A DNA stretch of 64,000 bases from Yersinia aldovae ATCC 35236 (GTDB taxonomy: Bacteria; Pseudomonadota; Gammaproteobacteria; Enterobacterales; Enterobacteriaceae), in contig NZ_ACCB01000025.1 in NCBI RefSeq assembly GCF_000173735.1, forward strand, positions 1-64,000, read 5' to 3'. Below the pieces are notes generated by a model. That model had not been told where the DNA came from and made no database searches. It was given only the letters and a program-made list of their open reading frames with translations. A program made the position numbers and the translations under genes. Below are positions 1 to 11,750 of this stretch, piece by piece. Each line of letters starts with the position of its first letter. Position 1 is the first letter of the stretch.

Positions 1-45
1 GCGGGCAGCATAAATGCTGTTCAAATCGGTTCCCGACCGATTTGT

Positions 46-90
46 CTCTCGCTTGCCGCCTTCCTGCAACTCGAATTATTTAGGGTTTAG
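46..90. repeat. ERIC-like terminal arm
   Basis: The stretch closely matches one arm of the complete ERIC-type repeat at 53031-53161 (shared core CTTGCCGCCTTCC, then CAACTCGAATTATTTAG). The bases before it (about 20-45) do not follow the ERIC centre but form their own inverted repeat, CAAATCGGT/ACCGATTTG. It may be a partial or interrupted ERIC. The window edge hides the rest. Confidence 0.6.
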
Positions 91-135
91 TCATTTTATG
101 GCGAGTTATATTTTCACATTACTGGAGTAATTAAG

Positions 136-849
136 ATGCAAAAGCTAGCTGAGTTGTATCGTGGCAAGGCGAAGACCGTCTATACCACCGAAAACCCTGA
201 CCTATTGGTATTGGAGTTCCGTAATGATACGTCAGCACTGGATGGTCAGCGCATTGAGCAGTTTGACCGTAAGGGTATGGTAAACAACAAATTTAACCAT
301 TTCATTATGGCTAAATTGGAAGCCGCCGGTATTCCAACTCAAATGGAACGCTTGCTGTCAGATACCGAAGTGTTGGTGAAAAAACTGGAAATGATCCCAG
401 TTGAATGCGTTATCCGTAACCGCGCTGCGGGTTCTTTGGTTAAGCGTTTGGGTATCGAAGAAGGCATAGTACTGAATCCACCGCTGTTTGACTTGTTTTT
501 GAAAAATGACGCCATGCATGACCCGATGGTCAATGAGTCTTACTGTAAGACCTTTGGCTGGGCGACAGAAGCACAATTGGCCCGCATGAAAGAACTGAGT
601 TATTTAGCCAATGACGTGTTGAGCAAACTGTTTGATGATGCCGGTTTAATCCTGGTAGATTTCAAGTTGGAATTCGGTCTGTTCAACGGCGAAGTGGTAT
701 TGGGTGATGAGTTCTCACCCGATGGCAGCCGTTTGTGGGATAAGAAAACCCTGAACAAAATGGATAAAGACCGTTACCGCCAAAGCCTGGGGGGGTTGAT
801 TGAAGCCTACGAGGAAGTCGCACACCGTATAGGCGTAAAATTAGACTAA
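136..849 (+). CDS. purC: Phosphoribosylaminoimidazole-succinocarboxamide synthase (SAICAR synthase)
   Basis: PurC joins CAIR and L-aspartate with ATP to make SAICAR in cytosolic de novo purine synthesis. The 237-residue length equals that of E. coli PurC and identity is high along the whole chain. The N-terminal ATP-binding region ([11 protein letters not shown]), the MVNNKFNHF segment, the [13 protein letters not shown] substrate loop and [12 protein letters not shown] near the C-terminus are all present. The ATG follows a GGAG at about 124. An ERIC-like arm lies just upstream and a strong hairpin terminator (889-917) just downstream, so it probably forms its own transcription unit. I saw no convincing PurR operator in the visible upstream bases. 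Confidence 0.98.
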   Translation: MQKLAELYRGKAKTVYTTENPDLLVLEFRNDTSALDGQRIEQFDRKGMVNNKFNHFIMAKLEAAGIPTQMERLLSDTEVLVKKLEMIPVECVIRNRAAGSLVKRLGIEEGIVLNPPLFDLFLKNDAMHDPMVNESYCKTFGWATEAQLARMKELSYLANDVLSKLFDDAGLILVDFKLEFGLFNGEVVLGDEFSPDGSRLWDKKTLNKMDKDRYRQSLGGLIEAYEEVAHRIGVKLD

Positions 850-888
850 CCGCGCAATCGATTACGTTTTTCTGACATCATCGTTTTA

Positions 889-917
889 AGGGGAGAGTCC
901 CATCTCCCCGATGTTTT
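889..917 (+). terminator. Rho-independent terminator after purC
   Basis: GGGGAGA (890-896) pairs with TCTCCCC (903-909) around a 6-nt loop and is followed by a short T-run. Confidence 0.75.
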
Positions 918-1017
918 TCTTATTCTCCCCACCGCATTAATCATTTGTACTTTTAATGGTATTAGCTTCATAGATTTCCTACGATAATACGTAAGGACTA
1001 TATCTGGGAGCAAAGCT

Positions 1018-1884
1018 ATGCGTTGGCAAGGTCGTCGTGAAAGCAATAATGTGGAAGACAGGCGTGGAAATTCATCCGGTGGTGGTGGATTCCGGCCACC
1101 GATAGGTGGCAAGGGCGGTCTGGTTATCTTGATTGTGGTATTGGTTGCAGGCTATTACGGTGTTGATTTGACTCCGCTATTAAACGGCAGTGACCCGATG
1201 TCACAAACTCAGACGCAGCAGCGCTCGCCAACGGCTATCAGCCCGCAAGATGACCAGTATGCCAAATTCACCTCGGTGGTTTTAGCTGACACAGAAGACA
1301 CTTGGAAACCTATCTTCCAGCAAATGGGGCGCACCTATCAGGAACCGAAGCTGGTGATGTACCGTGGTGCAACTCGTACCGGTTGTGGCACCGGTCAGTC
1401 AGTGATGGGGCCATTTTACTGCCCGGCAGACAGCACAGTTTATATCGATTTATCGTTCTACGAAGAGATGAAAAATAAGCTAGGAGCAGGCGGCGATTTT
1501 GCTCAAGCTTATGTAATTGCTCACGAAGTTGGGCACCATGTACAGCATTTGTTAGGTATTGATACCAAGGTTCGCCAGCAACAGCAAGGCGCATCTCAGG
1601 CTGAAGTTAATCGCTTATCGGTCAAAATGGAATTGCAGGCTGATTGTTTTGCTGGCGTTTGGGGTAAAGCGATGGATCAGCAACAGGTATTGGAGATCGG
1701 TGACCTGCAAGAAGCGCTTAATGCCGCACAAGCCATTGGTGATGACCGGCTCCAGCAGAAGAGTCAGGGCAGAGTCGTACCCGATAGTTTTACGCATGGT
1801 ACCTCGCAACAACGCTATACCTGGTTTAAGCGTGGTTTTGACAGCGGTGATCCTAATAGCTGTAATACTTTTGCCAGCCGCTAA
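1018..1884 (+). CDS. ypfJ: YpfJ-family neutral zinc metallopeptidase
   Basis: Predicted membrane-anchored zinc metallopeptidase of the YpfJ family (288 aa); its physiological substrate is unknown. A glycine-rich cytosolic start (about residues 20-35) leads into one hydrophobic segment ([16 protein letters not shown]). The catalytic domain then contains HEVGHHVQ, a classic HExxH-type zinc site, with a downstream acidic ligand candidate in [11 protein letters not shown]. The C-terminus has the family's [10 protein letters not shown] stretch. The order purC-ypfJ-tmcA follows E. coli. The ATG follows a GGGAGC ribosome site. Confidence 0.92.
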   Translation: MRWQGRRESNNVEDRRGNSSGGGGFRPPIGGKGGLVILIVVLVAGYYGVDLTPLLNGSDPMSQTQTQQRSPTAISPQDDQYAKFTSVVLADTEDTWKPIFQQMGRTYQEPKLVMYRGATRTGCGTGQSVMGPFYCPADSTVYIDLSFYEEMKNKLGAGGDFAQAYVIAHEVGHHVQHLLGIDTKVRQQQQGASQAEVNRLSVKMELQADCFAGVWGKAMDQQQVLEIGDLQEALNAAQAIGDDRLQQKSQGRVVPDSFTHGTSQQRYTWFKRGFDSGDPNSCNTFASR

Positions 1885-1979
1885 TAGCGCTAGAACCTCA
1901 AGTAAGCAGAGACTATCATAACCGCACTTTCTTTTTGCCGGCACGCTCGCTGCCAGCATCTATTGCAAGGCAGGGATAA

Positions 1980-2500
<521 letters not shown>

Positions 2501-2501
2501 G

Positions 2502-4508
2502 GTGATCGATGCCATTATTGCCCACCAGCCAAAAATGGCACGACAAGGGATTCGGCGTTTACTGATTCTCAGTGGTCAGCGCGATTGGTCACGACAGCAG
2601 GCGGCTATTTTGCGCCAACAATTGCCAGGTGATTGGCTTTGGCTGGGCGATTCCCCACCAGCGGATGTTACCTGCGTCAGTGCTAGTGCGGCAAAAACGC
2701 TGCTGGGGCAAGAGTGGTTGCACGGTGTGTTTGATGGTACTGACGGTTTTAATACCGAGGCACTGGCAGTCTTGGCGGGGGCTTTGCGTGCTGGGAGCTG
2801 GCTGGTTCTGATGGTGCCGGAGTGGGAGAGTTGGCCCTTTCAGCCAGATCACGACAGTTTGCGCTGGAGTGAACAGGGCACACCTATCGTAACCCCCCAT
2901 TTCATCCGCCATTTACAGCGGCAACTCGTGGCTGAACCCGACGTGGTTTTGTGGCGGCAAGCCAGGCCACTTGCCGTACCTCAGTTTGCTCCCCGCTCTG
3001 ACTGGCAGCGGCCTGATGGGTCACCTACGGCGGAACAACGGGCTATTTTGCAGCGTCTGATGCAGGCAAAATGCGGTAGTTGGGTACTGACAGCAGCGCG
3101 TGGGCGCGGTAAATCGACGCTCGCAGGTATGTTGGTGGCACAGTGGCAAGGCCATTGCTGGGTTACCGGGCCGGGTAAAGCGGCGACACAGGTGCTCAAT
3201 CAGCGTGCCGGCGAGCGGGCACGATTTTGGGCACCAGATGCATTACTGGACTACTGCCGCCAGCATGATGTCAGTGAAATTGACTGGTTGCTGATTGATG
3301 AAGCCGCGGCGATCCCCGCACCATTATTATCCGCATTATTAGCTTATTTTCCGCGCACCTTATTAACCACCACCGTGCAGGGTTACGAAGGTTCCGGGCG
3401 TGGTTTTCTGCTTAAATTCTGCGCTACCCTGCGTAATTGGCATCACCTGACCTTAACCAATCCTGTGCGTTGGGCGACTGATGATCCATTGGAGCATGTC
3501 GTGGATGATGCGTTATTATTTAATGCGTTACCGATCAGCGATGAGTTAGGCGCAGGATCGTCACCCGCCAGCCAGATTGACATTACCCCTTGTACGCAAC
3601 GCGATTGGTTAAGTCAGCCTCAACTGCTGCAGCACTACTATGGTTTACTCACCAGCGCGCATTACCGCACCACCCCATTGGATTTACGCCGTTTAATGGA
3701 TGCGCCGGGGATGCATTTTTTTGCCGCGAAAGCAGCGGATGCTGTGGTCGGAGCGTTATGGCTGGTGGATGAAGGCGGTCTGAGTTGTGATCTTGCCCAT
3801 GATATCTGGGCGGGAAGGCGGCGTCCGAAGGGCAGTTTGGTGGCGCAATCACTGGCGGCTCACAGTGGGCAATGGCAGGCACCAACGCTATTATCGCGGC
3901 GAATCAGCCGGGTTGCTGTCGCACCCTCATGGCGGCGGCAGGGCATCGCTCACCGAATGATTGCCGCCGAGCGACAAAATGCAACACAGCAGCAGCGAGA
4001 TTTCTTGTCGGTCAGTTTTGGCTATACCGATGAGTTACATGATTTTTGGCGAAGCTGTGGATTTCAGTTGGTGCGAATTGGCAGCCATAAAGAAGCCAGT
4101 AGCGGCTGTTATGCGGCGATGGCGCTGTTACCCCTCAGTTCTGCGGGAGAAAAGCTCTGTGAGGCAGCGAGGCAGCAATTAGAGCGTAATTGGTATTGGT
4201 TGCATCAATGGGTTGACATTCCAATGCCATCATCGCTATCGCTACCAGCACAACCTGATATCAGCTTAAATGATGATGATTGGCGTGAACTGTCAGGTTT
4301 TGCGTTTGCTTTCCGCCCATTAGAGGCCAGCTTGCCTGCGCTACAACGGTTATTGCTACGAAGTGGGTTACCACTGCCGGCATTACGCCAATATTTGCAG
4401 CAGGGTATGACGCCGGCGGAGATTGTCCATAACGTGGGCCTTTCAGGGCGCAAAGCGTTGGTGGCGAGATGGCGACAGGAGGCGGCTGAGGGGATGGCGG
4501 AGTTATGA
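2502..4508 (+). CDS. tmcA: tRNA(Met) cytidine acetyltransferase TmcA
   Basis: TmcA makes N4-acetylcytidine at the wobble base of elongator tRNA-Met with acetyl-CoA and ATP. Domains in order: an N-terminal DUF1726-like region, an RNA-helicase-like ATPase with Walker [11 protein letters not shown] and Walker [10 protein letters not shown], the [14 protein letters not shown] motif, a GNAT acetyltransferase domain ([20 protein letters not shown]) and a C-terminal tRNA-binding part. The gene can be read further upstream from a TTG, but the GTG at 2502 gives 668 residues and aligns with the start of the E. coli protein. It begins one base after the preceding gene. Confidence 0.94.
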   Translation: MIDAIIAHQPKMARQGIRRLLILSGQRDWSRQQAAILRQQLPGDWLWLGDSPPADVTCVSASAAKTLLGQEWLHGVFDGTDGFNTEALAVLAGALRAGSWLVLMVPEWESWPFQPDHDSLRWSEQGTPIVTPHFIRHLQRQLVAEPDVVLWRQARPLAVPQFAPRSDWQRPDGSPTAEQRAILQRLMQAKCGSWVLTAARGRGKSTLAGMLVAQWQGHCWVTGPGKAATQVLNQRAGERARFWAPDALLDYCRQHDVSEIDWLLIDEAAAIPAPLLSALLAYFPRTLLTTTVQGYEGSGRGFLLKFCATLRNWHHLTLTNPVRWATDDPLEHVVDDALLFNALPISDELGAGSSPASQIDITPCTQRDWLSQPQLLQHYYGLLTSAHYRTTPLDLRRLMDAPGMHFFAAKAADAVVGALWLVDEGGLSCDLAHDIWAGRRRPKGSLVAQSLAAHSGQWQAPTLLSRRISRVAVAPSWRRQGIAHRMIAAERQNATQQQRDFLSVSFGYTDELHDFWRSCGFQLVRIGSHKEASSGCYAAMALLPLSSAGEKLCEAARQQLERNWYWLHQWVDIPMPSSLSLPAQPDISLNDDDWRELSGFAFAFRPLEASLPALQRLLLRSGLPLPALRQYLQQGMTPAEIVHNVGLSGRKALVARWRQEAAEGMAEL

Positions 4509-4574
4509 TTGCAGGTGGCAGAGGGCTGTTGATGCTAAATCAGCCCCCGCCGTGTGATGTTATCTGCGTTCTAC

Positions 4575-4763
4575 TTACTTCTTCTTATCTGGCCAGTCAT
4601 CGTCGTCGTCCCACTGCGCGTTGTTATCACGATGTGGGGGGATCTCCGGCTTGTTTTTCAAGAAACTTTTATGATCAAGGCGGCGTAACTCTTTGATGCC
4701 GTTTAGGATGATGCCTGCCAGTAGAATAAGAATGATCCACCAGTAATCAGCTAGCCAATGCAT
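4575..4763 (-). CDS. ypfN: UPF0370 membrane protein YpfN
   Basis: Small 62-residue protein with one N-terminal membrane helix (about residues 5-24) and a charged tail ([11 protein letters not shown]), nearly the same layout as E. coli YpfN. Function unknown. It lies downstream of dapE and the peptidase gene on the same strand, in the order known from E. coli, and converges with tmcA. Confidence 0.92.
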   Translation of the reverse strand: MHWLADYWWIILILLAGIILNGIKELRRLDHKSFLKNKPEIPPHRDNNAQWDDDDDWPDKKK

Positions 4764-4789
4764 GGTTTAATTCCTTATATCCATCGTTT

Positions 4790-5491
4790 TCAAGAGACTG
4801 CACCTTGAAACTTATTGGGTATAGTTATGAATCGTGAAAAGATCATAGGCAAATGACGACTCAGCCACTCGCTGCCTGCGACATCTTGTGACTGCCAGGC
4901 TTTCAGCAGAATTTCAGGTGTCAATAAATGTTCTGCCGCTGTAGCCAGAGGGTGATAGCTCAGGTGCCACGGTTCTACCGCGATGCCACCATTGTCTTCA
5001 GTAAAGGGCCGGTAAAAGCCAAATTCTGCCATATGCGCACTCAGCCATTGGCTTAATGGATAAAAATAACCGCCTGCCTCGTACTCCCAGGGTTCCAGTT
5101 GTAATTTAGTATCGATTGGCAACAGTGATGGATCGTAAATATCTAAATCACTGCCCCAATGGTGGCGGCTGGCTCCTGGCAACGCTGACCAACGTAGAAT
5201 GGCTTCGCAGCGTGCTGGTGTATCGAGTTCACCTATGTCGATTGGTTGGCTGTCTTTATCTAATACTGGCCGCTCACCACGAAATTTACCATTCCAGATG
5301 GCTAATTGACGGTCAAAATCGCGAAAAGTGCTGGCCGGTTGTAAATCAAATCCCGCCAACTTGGCAGCCTGTTGCATCGCCTGAAAAGCAGCTACTGCTT
5401 GCGGCTGTAGGTGATGGTTGCCGCTTAACACCATCAGATGGTCGGTTGAACGGCCGGTGAGCATTTGTGGTGTTAATGGATGGGCAGTCAT
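4790..5491 (-). CDS. M15-family (VanY/LAS-type) metallopeptidase
   Basis: 233-residue zinc peptidase of the D-alanyl-D-alanine carboxypeptidase group, expected to trim cell-wall peptides. Zinc-site motifs are visible: [10 protein letters not shown] (HxxGxxxD-like) and EPWH with the downstream histidine ligand, plus the STFRDFDRQ substrate-side motif. No clear signal peptide is seen from the chosen ATG at 5491, so its compartment is uncertain. That ATG overlaps the dapE stop (5488-5490). A longer frame starting at 5560 would run through dapE and is not credible. In E. coli the esterase gene ypfH sits near this place. Confidence 0.82.
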   Translation of the reverse strand: MTAHPLTPQMLTGRSTDHLMVLSGNHHLQPQAVAAFQAMQQAAKLAGFDLQPASTFRDFDRQLAIWNGKFRGERPVLDKDSQPIDIGELDTPARCEAILRWSALPGASRHHWGSDLDIYDPSLLPIDTKLQLEPWEYEAGGYFYPLSQWLSAHMAEFGFYRPFTEDNGGIAVEPWHLSYHPLATAAEHLLTPEILLKAWQSQDVAGSEWLSRHLPMIFSRFITIPNKFQGAVS

Positions 5492-6615
5492 GCGATGAGT
5501 TGCTCCATGATGCGCTGGTACATTCGACTCAGCAGTTGTAAATCTGCTGCATGAACGCACTCATTAACTTTATGGATAGTGGCATTGACCGGCCCCAGTT
5601 CGACAACTTGTGCCCCCATTAACGCGATAAAACGGCCATCTGACGTGCCACCGGTGGTTAGTAGCTGTGGCGTTATCTCGGCATAATGTTCAACGGCGTT
5701 AACCACTGCATCCACCAGCGCGCCGCGTGGCGTTAGGAATGGCTGGCCGGACAACACCCACTCAAGGGTGTACTTCAGTTGATGGCGTTCCAGCAGCGCT
5801 TCAACCCGTTGTTTAATTATGCTATCGGTCAGTTCAGTGCTGAAACGGAAATTGAACTGCACATAGAACTCACCGGGAATAACATTATTGCTGCCGGTTC
5901 CAGCATGTAAATTGGCAATCTGCATACTGGTTGCCGGGAAGAACTCATTACCTTCATCCCATTGGGTCGCAACCAGTTCATTTAGGGCTGGCATGGCGCG
6001 ATGAACCGGATTATCCGCCAGATGGGGGTAGGCCACATGCCCCTGTATACCCTGAATATGCAGATTGGCTGTGATAGAACCACGGCGGCCATTTTTGACC
6101 ACATCACCGACTTTATCGGTACTGGAGGGTTCGCCCACCAGACAATAATCCAGCCGCTCGTTGCGTGCCATTAGAGCGTTAACCACTTTTACCGTGCCAT
6201 TAATTGCTTTGGCCTCTTCATCAGAGGTTATCATAAAGGCCAGGCGGCCGTTATGATTCGGATGGGCCGCGACAAAGCGCTCGGCGGCCACCACCATCGC
6301 GGCCAGAGAGCCTTTCATATCAGCAGCACCACGGCCATATAACATGCCATCGCGAATAGTCGGCTCAAAAGGTGGGCTGCTCCAGTGGCTTTCATCACCG
6401 GTTGGCACCACATCGGTGTGACCGGCAAACGCCAGTGTTTCACCTTCGCCACGCCATGCCCAGAAGTTAAGCGTATCGCCAAAATTCATCGGTTCAACAG
6501 TAAAACCGATCGCTTCTAAACGCTGAATCATGATCTCCTGGCAGCCTGCATCATTAGGGCTGAGCGACGGGCGTTTAATGAGTTGTTGGGCCAGGTCGAT
6601 TACCGGACAGATCAT
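5488..6615 (-). CDS. dapE: Succinyl-diaminopimelate desuccinylase
   Basis: DapE removes succinate from N-succinyl-LL-diaminopimelate in the lysine/meso-DAP pathway feeding peptidoglycan. The 375 residues align end to end with E. coli DapE. Metal-site motifs of the M20 family are present: [10 protein letters not shown] (His), [10 protein letters not shown] (bridging Asp) and ITSDEEA (catalytic and ligand Glu). The start [12 protein letters not shown] at 6615 is chosen because it matches the family; upstream in-frame codons lie inside the preceding gene. Only one base separates it from the stop of the ArsC-family gene, so the two form an operon. Confidence 0.97.
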   Translation of the reverse strand: MICPVIDLAQQLIKRPSLSPNDAGCQEIMIQRLEAIGFTVEPMNFGDTLNFWAWRGEGETLAFAGHTDVVPTGDESHWSSPPFEPTIRDGMLYGRGAADMKGSLAAMVVAAERFVAAHPNHNGRLAFMITSDEEAKAINGTVKVVNALMARNERLDYCLVGEPSSTDKVGDVVKNGRRGSITANLHIQGIQGHVAYPHLADNPVHRAMPALNELVATQWDEGNEFFPATSMQIANLHAGTGSNNVIPGEFYVQFNFRFSTELTDSIIKQRVEALLERHQLKYTLEWVLSGQPFLTPRGALVDAVVNAVEHYAEITPQLLTTGGTSDGRFIALMGAQVVELGPVNATIHKVNECVHAADLQLLSRMYQRIMEQLIA

Positions 6616-6616
6616 G

Positions 6617-7015
6617 TTATTGCACCTCAATAGCAGGTTGGTTATGAATAAACTGTTGATAGCTTTCAATATTGAAGCCCAGTAGCATCTCGCCACTTTC
6701 GGCTTGCAGCAGCGGGCGTTTAATGATGGCCGGCTGCGCTAACATTAGGGCTTTAGCACGTTGCACGTCGATGATGGCATCACGCTGTTCTTGCGGCAAT
6801 TTGCGCCAGGTGGTGCCACGGGTGTTTAACAACGGCTCCCACCCCAGTTTATCAATAAAACTTTGCAGGTGTTCATCGTTCATCCCATCCACGCGATAAT
6901 CGTGAAATTGGTAGGCAATGCCCTGTTCTTCCAGCCAGCGACGGGCCTTTTTTATGGTGTCACAATTTTTAATGCCATAAAGGCGCAATGATGGGGTTGC
7001 TGGGCTATCTGACAT
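6617..7015 (-). CDS. yffB: ArsC/Spx-family protein (YffB-like)
   Basis: 132-residue thioredoxin-fold protein of the arsenate reductase-like YffB group. It has the single N-terminal cysteine motif [17 protein letters not shown], then the FHDYRVDG and GTTWRKLP segments typical of ArsC/Spx proteins. The family member in E. coli has no firmly established arsenate activity, so the role is left open. The ATG at 7015 ([14 protein letters not shown]) is preferred over the longer frame because it starts directly before the conserved fold. It sits one base upstream of dapE, the conserved enterobacterial pairing. Confidence 0.9.
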   Translation of the reverse strand: MSDSPATPSLRLYGIKNCDTIKKARRWLEEQGIAYQFHDYRVDGMNDEHLQSFIDKLGWEPLLNTRGTTWRKLPQEQRDAIIDVQRAKALMLAQPAIIKRPLLQAESGEMLLGFNIESYQQFIHNQPAIEVQ

Positions 7016-7183
7016 GGGAAAATAATACCTCGGCTTAAGGGACTCATCGGAGCAGCCACACCGCTGCCGACTCAAAAAGAGCTATTTGCTCTTAATGCAG
7101 GAAGATAGCCCATAATGCGGGAAAATTGTATTTGAATCCAGACGGCTATCGGCTATTGAGTGCCAGGGCGGGCTGTTACGGTG

Positions 7184-7657
7184 TTAACCGATGGCATCAA
7201 GGTCTGCGGCGTATTGGCGGATGGCTTTTTGGTAGAGGCTGATGTCCTGATGGCTCGAGGTGTCGGCTAGCAGTATTAATAGTGCGGCGACAGCCTCTTT
7301 GGTTTCACCGAGGTTGTACAGCGTCATGGCACGAAACAGGGTTATCTCTTTTGCTTGCGGGAAACAGGCCAGTGCGCGGTCAAAGGTTTCCAGTGATTCT
7401 TTATACTGCCCCAGCGCCCGATAGGTGCTGCCCAATCCTAAATAAGCTTCCTGTAACTCTTTACCTGCCAGATGATGATCGATAGCGGCGTGGTAGAACG
7501 GGATAGCTTGCAACTCCAACCCTTGCACGTCATACAATGAGGCAATTTTATGGAGCAGGCTGGCATTTTCAGGGTCGCGGCGCAGTAAATCCTGTGCCAT
7601 TGACACCGCATCATCATAGCGGCCCAGTTCTTTGAGTGAATCGATGGAGTGTTTCAT
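7184..7657 (-). CDS. Tetratricopeptide-repeat protein
   Basis: 157-residue protein made almost wholly of TPR-like helical pairs (GRYDDAVSMAQDLLRRDPENASLLHKI; LGLGSTYRALGQYKESLETFDRAL; the last about residues 71-93). Such repeats mediate protein contacts. No signal peptide or catalytic domain is seen, so it is probably a cytosolic adaptor. It stands alone upstream of the dapE operon with 168 bp between them. The start ATG at 7657 is the only reasonable one. The partner is unknown. Confidence 0.8.
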   Translation of the reverse strand: MKHSIDSLKELGRYDDAVSMAQDLLRRDPENASLLHKIASLYDVQGLELQAIPFYHAAIDHHLAGKELQEAYLGLGSTYRALGQYKESLETFDRALACFPQAKEITLFRAMTLYNLGETKEAVAALLILLADTSSHQDISLYQKAIRQYAADLDAIG

Positions 7658-7907
7658 GGTTTTGCTCAGTATTTTGTCAATAATGGTTTTTTGCCAAAAA
7701 CGATTTTTATCTCTCTTTAGATGGGAAAGCTACTCCGTAATTTTAAAACAGGCAAGTAAAGTGGTGGCTGCCAGCGCATCACAGTAAAAAAGAGCAAATT
7801 CAATCTCTCTGAACCCGATCTCATTTTAGCGATTGGATAGCCTGCTTTCTATTTTGATTGTTTAAATAATAGGCGTATACTAGCTCGCGATAATTAGAGA
7901 GGATGTT

Positions 7908-7970
7908 ATGGTTGATGTTGAGTTAAATACGTGGAAAGAGTTTATCGAGGCGATGCTGCGTAAGGCATAA
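7908..7970 (+). CDS. ypfM: Small protein YpfM (20 aa)
   Basis: A 20-codon gene encoding MVDVELNTWKEFIEAMLRKA, strikingly like the 19-residue E. coli YpfM and in the same place between acrD and the dapE region. It has a GAGAGG ribosome site about 6 nt before the ATG. A single amphipathic helix is likely; function unknown. Downstream lies a strong bidirectional terminator shared with acrD. Confidence 0.85.
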   Translation: MVDVELNTWKEFIEAMLRKA

Positions 7971-8055
7971 TCGAATAAACCCGCAGTAAAGTCAGTATTA
8001 TTTTGGTTTGTTTTAACGATTTATTTATGACACCCAGGGGCGAGGAATCGCTCGC

Positions 8056-8090
8056 AAAAAGGCAGAACCGTGATGGTTTCTGCCTTTTTT
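8056..8090. terminator. Bidirectional terminator between ypfM and acrD
   Basis: AAAAAGGCAGAA pairs with TTCTGCCTTTTTT, with A- and T-runs on both sides, so it can end transcripts from both directions. Confidence 0.85.
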
Positions 8091-8131
8091 ATATCTGTCA
8101 TTCTTTACATCGCAGGTGTGTTGCTACTCTA

Positions 8132-11100
8132 TTACTCGGCTCGCGGCGGTTTGCCGGGGAAGCGTCTGCGAACCAGAACAAAGAACAGTGGCACAAAGAA
8201 AATGGCCAATACGGTGGCAGAAATCATCCCGCCCATCACGCCGGTACCTACCGCATGTTGACTGCCAGAACCCGCCCCTTGGCTGATCGTCATCGGCAAT
8301 ACGCCAAAGGCAAAGGCCAGTGAGGTCATCAGAATTGGCCGCAGCCGTAGGCGTGAAGCCTCAAGTGTGGCCTCTACCAGGTCTTTGCCTTTACCGTTTA
8401 ACTCACTGGCGAACTCCACAATCAAGATGGCATTTTTGGCCGATAACCCGATGATAGTCAATAACCCGACCTGAAAGTAAACGTCATTTTCTAATCCGCG
8501 CATCCAGGTGGCGGCAACCGCGCCAATAACCCCTAATGGCACCACCAGCATCACCGAGAAGGGAATTGACCAACTTTCATACAGTGCGGCCAGGCACAAG
8601 AACACGACCAACAGTGAAATGGCATACAGGGCAGGGGCTTGAGAGCCGGATAGCCGTTCCTGATACGACATTCCCGTCCATTCCAGCCCGAAGCCATTGG
8701 GCAGTTGTTTGACCAAATTCTCCATCACATTCATGGCAGTGCCGGTACTGACGCCAGGTGCCGCCTCGCCGACAATTTCCAGGGCGGAATAGCCGTTGTA
8801 GCGCTCCAGTCGTGGCGAACCGTATTCCCAGCGGGTGGTCGAAAATGCCGAGAATGGCACCATACCGCCGCTGTTATTACGTACATACCATTTGTATACG
8901 TCTTCTGGCAGCATTCGTGCTGTGGCCTCAGATTGCACATAGACTTTCTTCACCCGGCCTCTGTCAACAAAGTCGTTGACGTAAGTAGAACCCCAAGCCG
9001 TTTTCAGCGTGTTGTTGATGTCATCTAGTGACACCCCCAGCGCTTGTGCTTTGCGCTGATCAATATCGATCTGCAACTGCGGGCTATCATCCAGCCCGTT
9101 ATGGCGCACGCGGGTCAGTGCCGGGTCTTGGGAGGCCAGTTGTAATAGCTGGTCACGAGCCGCCATCAGTTTTTCGTGGCCTAAACCACCATGATCTTGC
9201 AGCTCCATATCGAAGCCAGAAGAGCCGCCTAAGCCTGAAATAGCCGGTGGGCTGCTCACCGATACTTTTGCTTCAATGATTTTATTAAACGCTTTAGTTG
9301 CCCGCTCGATGATGGCAAAGGAGGAGTCGTTGCTGTCAGTTCGTTTATCCCAATCGGCCAGTCGAATAAACAACCGCGCGACGTTCTGGCCGTTACCTCC
9401 AGGGCCGGAACCGACAGTTGAGAACACTGACAGCACATTATTCTGCTCTTGTGTCAGGAAGTAATTTTCTACATTTTCAACCACTTTCAGGGTTTGTTGC
9501 TGGGTTGAACCTACCGGAAGCTGGACTTGGGCCATGAAAACACCGCGATCCTCCAGTGGCAGGAAAGAGGTTGGCAGTTTGAGGAACAATAAGGCTAATC
9601 CGCCGAGCAGCAATAAATACAACAGCATAAAGCGCGCACTGTGGTGCAATACCCGCGCAACCCCCTTTTCGTAACGGTGAGCGTTACGGTCAAACATGCG
9701 GTTAAACCAGCCGAAGAAGCCGCGTTTGGCATGATGGTGCCCCGGTGCGATGGGCTTGAGCATGGTGGCGCACAGTGCGGGTGTTAGGATCAACGCGACC
9801 AGCACCGATAGCACCATCGCAGAGACAATCGTAATGGAGAACTGGCGGTAGATTGCGCCGGTAGTGCCACCAAAGAAGGCCATCGGGATAAATACCGCTG
9901 ACAGTACCAGCGCAATCCCCACCAGCGCCCCCTGAATTTGCCCCATCGATTTGCGGGTGGCTTCGCGTGGGTCTAGCCCTTCCTCACTCATTACCCGTTC
10001 GACGTTTTCCACCACCACGATGGCATCATCCACTAGCAATCCAATAGCCAATACGATGGCGAACATAGTCAACGTATTGATACTAAAGCCGAAGGCTGAC
10101 AATATCGCAAAGGTACCCAGTAGAACCACCGGTACGGCGATGGTGGGGATCAGTGTGGCCCGAAAATTCTGCAAGAACAGGTACATAACCAGGAAAACCA
10201 GCACAATGGCTTCTATCAGTGTTTTGACCACATCCTTGATTGAGGCTTTAACAAAGGGGGTAGTTTCATACGCTATTTTGGCTTCCAGCCCATGTGGAAA
10301 GAAAGGCGACAACTCAGCAATACGGGCTTTAACCCGCTCATCGGTTTGCAATTCATTCGCGCCGGAGGCCAGTTTGATACTCATCCCCGATGCGGCCTGC
10401 CCGTTAAAGCGGCTCAGGTAGTCGTACTTCTCGGCACCCATCTCAATTTTTGCCACATCACCCAAGGTCACTAGCGAACCGTCCTGATTGACTCGCAGGG
10501 TTATCTCCCTGAATTGCTCCGGAGTTTGTAATTGAGATTGAGCATTAATCGTGGCATTCAATGCCTGATTATCAACTGAAGGCGTTCCACCTAATTGCCC
10601 TACCGCTATCTGGCTGTTTTGTGATTGGATTGCGGTGACAATATCCTGTGTAGTGAGTTGATAATTATTGAGTTTATTGGGATCAAGCCAGATACGCATG
10701 GCATATTGTGAACCGAAAGCATCAATGCTGCCCACCCCTTCAATGCGGCTAAGGGGATCTTGCAGATTACTGGCGACATAATCGGCAATATCTTGTTTGT
10801 CCATGCTGCCATCGGTGGAGACAAACGCCACCATCATCAGTGTGTTATCACCTGATTTTGATACTGAAACCCCTTGCTGCTGTACATCTTGCGGCAACTT
10901 TTTGATGGCTGATTGCAACTGGTTCTGTACCTGCTGCATCGCTTCATTAGGGTCAGTTCCTGCCTGGAAAGTCAGCGTTATGGATGCACTGCCGGAGTTA
11001 CTGCTTTGCGACGACATATAAAGCAGGCTATCCAGGCCAGTCATACTCTGTTCTATGACTTGTGTAACCGTATTTTCCAGGGTTTTCGCCGAGGCTCCGG

Positions 11101-11248
11101 GATAAGAGGCACTGATACGAACATTTGGTGGCGCTAAATTCGGATATTGCTCAATCGGTAAAGTTGAGATGGCTAACACGCCGGTAAGGCACAAAATAAT
11201 CGCCAATACCCAGGCAAAAATCGGGCGGTCGATGAAAAAATTTGCCAT
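8132..11248 (-). CDS. acrD: Multidrug efflux RND transporter AcrD
   Basis: Inner-membrane proton-driven pump of the HAE1/RND class (1,038 aa, E. coli AcrD 1,037). It works as a trimer with a periplasmic adaptor (AcrA in E. coli) and TolC, exporting aminoglycosides and anionic amphiphiles. The start [13 protein letters not shown], the TM4 proton-relay pair in [17 protein letters not shown], the TM10 lysine in [15 protein letters not shown] and the C-terminal VRRRFPGKP are all as in AcrD. The product is assigned to AcrD rather than AcrB by overall likeness and by position beside ypfM and dapE. No adaptor gene adjoins it, as is usual for acrD. Confidence 0.94.
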   Translation of the reverse strand: MANFFIDRPIFAWVLAIILCLTGVLAISTLPIEQYPNLAPPNVRISASYPGASAKTLENTVTQVIEQSMTGLDSLLYMSSQSSNSGSASITLTFQAGTDPNEAMQQVQNQLQSAIKKLPQDVQQQGVSVSKSGDNTLMMVAFVSTDGSMDKQDIADYVASNLQDPLSRIEGVGSIDAFGSQYAMRIWLDPNKLNNYQLTTQDIVTAIQSQNSQIAVGQLGGTPSVDNQALNATINAQSQLQTPEQFREITLRVNQDGSLVTLGDVAKIEMGAEKYDYLSRFNGQAASGMSIKLASGANELQTDERVKARIAELSPFFPHGLEAKIAYETTPFVKASIKDVVKTLIEAIVLVFLVMYLFLQNFRATLIPTIAVPVVLLGTFAILSAFGFSINTLTMFAIVLAIGLLVDDAIVVVENVERVMSEEGLDPREATRKSMGQIQGALVGIALVLSAVFIPMAFFGGTTGAIYRQFSITIVSAMVLSVLVALILTPALCATMLKPIAPGHHHAKRGFFGWFNRMFDRNAHRYEKGVARVLHHSARFMLLYLLLLGGLALLFLKLPTSFLPLEDRGVFMAQVQLPVGSTQQQTLKVVENVENYFLTQEQNNVLSVFSTVGSGPGGNGQNVARLFIRLADWDKRTDSNDSSFAIIERATKAFNKIIEAKVSVSSPPAISGLGGSSGFDMELQDHGGLGHEKLMAARDQLLQLASQDPALTRVRHNGLDDSPQLQIDIDQRKAQALGVSLDDINNTLKTAWGSTYVNDFVDRGRVKKVYVQSEATARMLPEDVYKWYVRNNSGGMVPFSAFSTTRWEYGSPRLERYNGYSALEIVGEAAPGVSTGTAMNVMENLVKQLPNGFGLEWTGMSYQERLSGSQAPALYAISLLVVFLCLAALYESWSIPFSVMLVVPLGVIGAVAATWMRGLENDVYFQVGLLTIIGLSAKNAILIVEFASELNGKGKDLVEATLEASRLRLRPILMTSLAFAFGVLPMTISQGAGSGSQHAVGTGVMGGMISATVLAIFFVPLFFVLVRRRFPGKPPRAE

Positions 11249-11459
11249 GCAGTACAGCCTTTAAAAGTTAGATTCAGTAGAAACTACTGTGCACTCTACT
11301 CGGGAACACGGTGGAGAACGTGAAGAAAAAAAGGAGATAGTGTAAAAAACATCGATAGAACCGAGTTAATTCACGTTGATGGGGGGAAATGATGCTAAAC
11401 AGGTTTTTTCTTTGGTATCAGGTAGACTGATTAATAGTCATCCAACGTTAGGAACCTGT

Positions 11460-11738
11460 ATGGAACTCAATCCAGTATTTGCTCGTCGCCTCTATCTTTG
11501 TTGGTTAATCAGCAGTGACAATGCATTGAACGTGCCGCATTTGATGGCGCTGACCGGCTGGCCACGGCGCACGTTACAGGATGTATTAAAAGCGCTGCCC
11601 GGTTTAGGTGTCACCCTGACGTTTGTACAGCAGGGTGTGCGCAACAACGCAGGTTATTATAGATTGGATCATTGGGGGCCACTGAACAAAAAATGGATAC
11701 AGGATAACCATGATGCTATTTTAGCCGCCATCACGTAG
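11460..11738 (+). CDS. Small winged-helix/HTH DNA-binding protein
   Basis: 92-residue protein with a helix-turn-helix-like core (NVPHLMALTGWPRRTLQDVLKALP) followed by a strand-rich wing (VTLTFVQQGVRNNAGYYRL). It is probably a small transcription regulator; I do not recognise a characterised member. The reading frame is open from 11376, but the ATG at 11460 is preferred because an AGGA lies at a good distance and the conserved-looking part starts there. It faces narP tail to tail, 12 bp apart, and is divergent from acrD, so control of acrD is possible but unproven. Confidence 0.65.
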   Translation: MELNPVFARRLYLCWLISSDNALNVPHLMALTGWPRRTLQDVLKALPGLGVTLTFVQQGVRNNAGYYRLDHWGPLNKKWIQDNHDAILAAIT

Positions 11739-11750
11739 CGGCAATGTGTC

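Noticed and set aside
5492-5560. Longer start for the M15 peptidase
   Set aside because: It would run through the dapE coding end in another frame; the ATG at 5491 overlapping the dapE stop is the usual coupled start.
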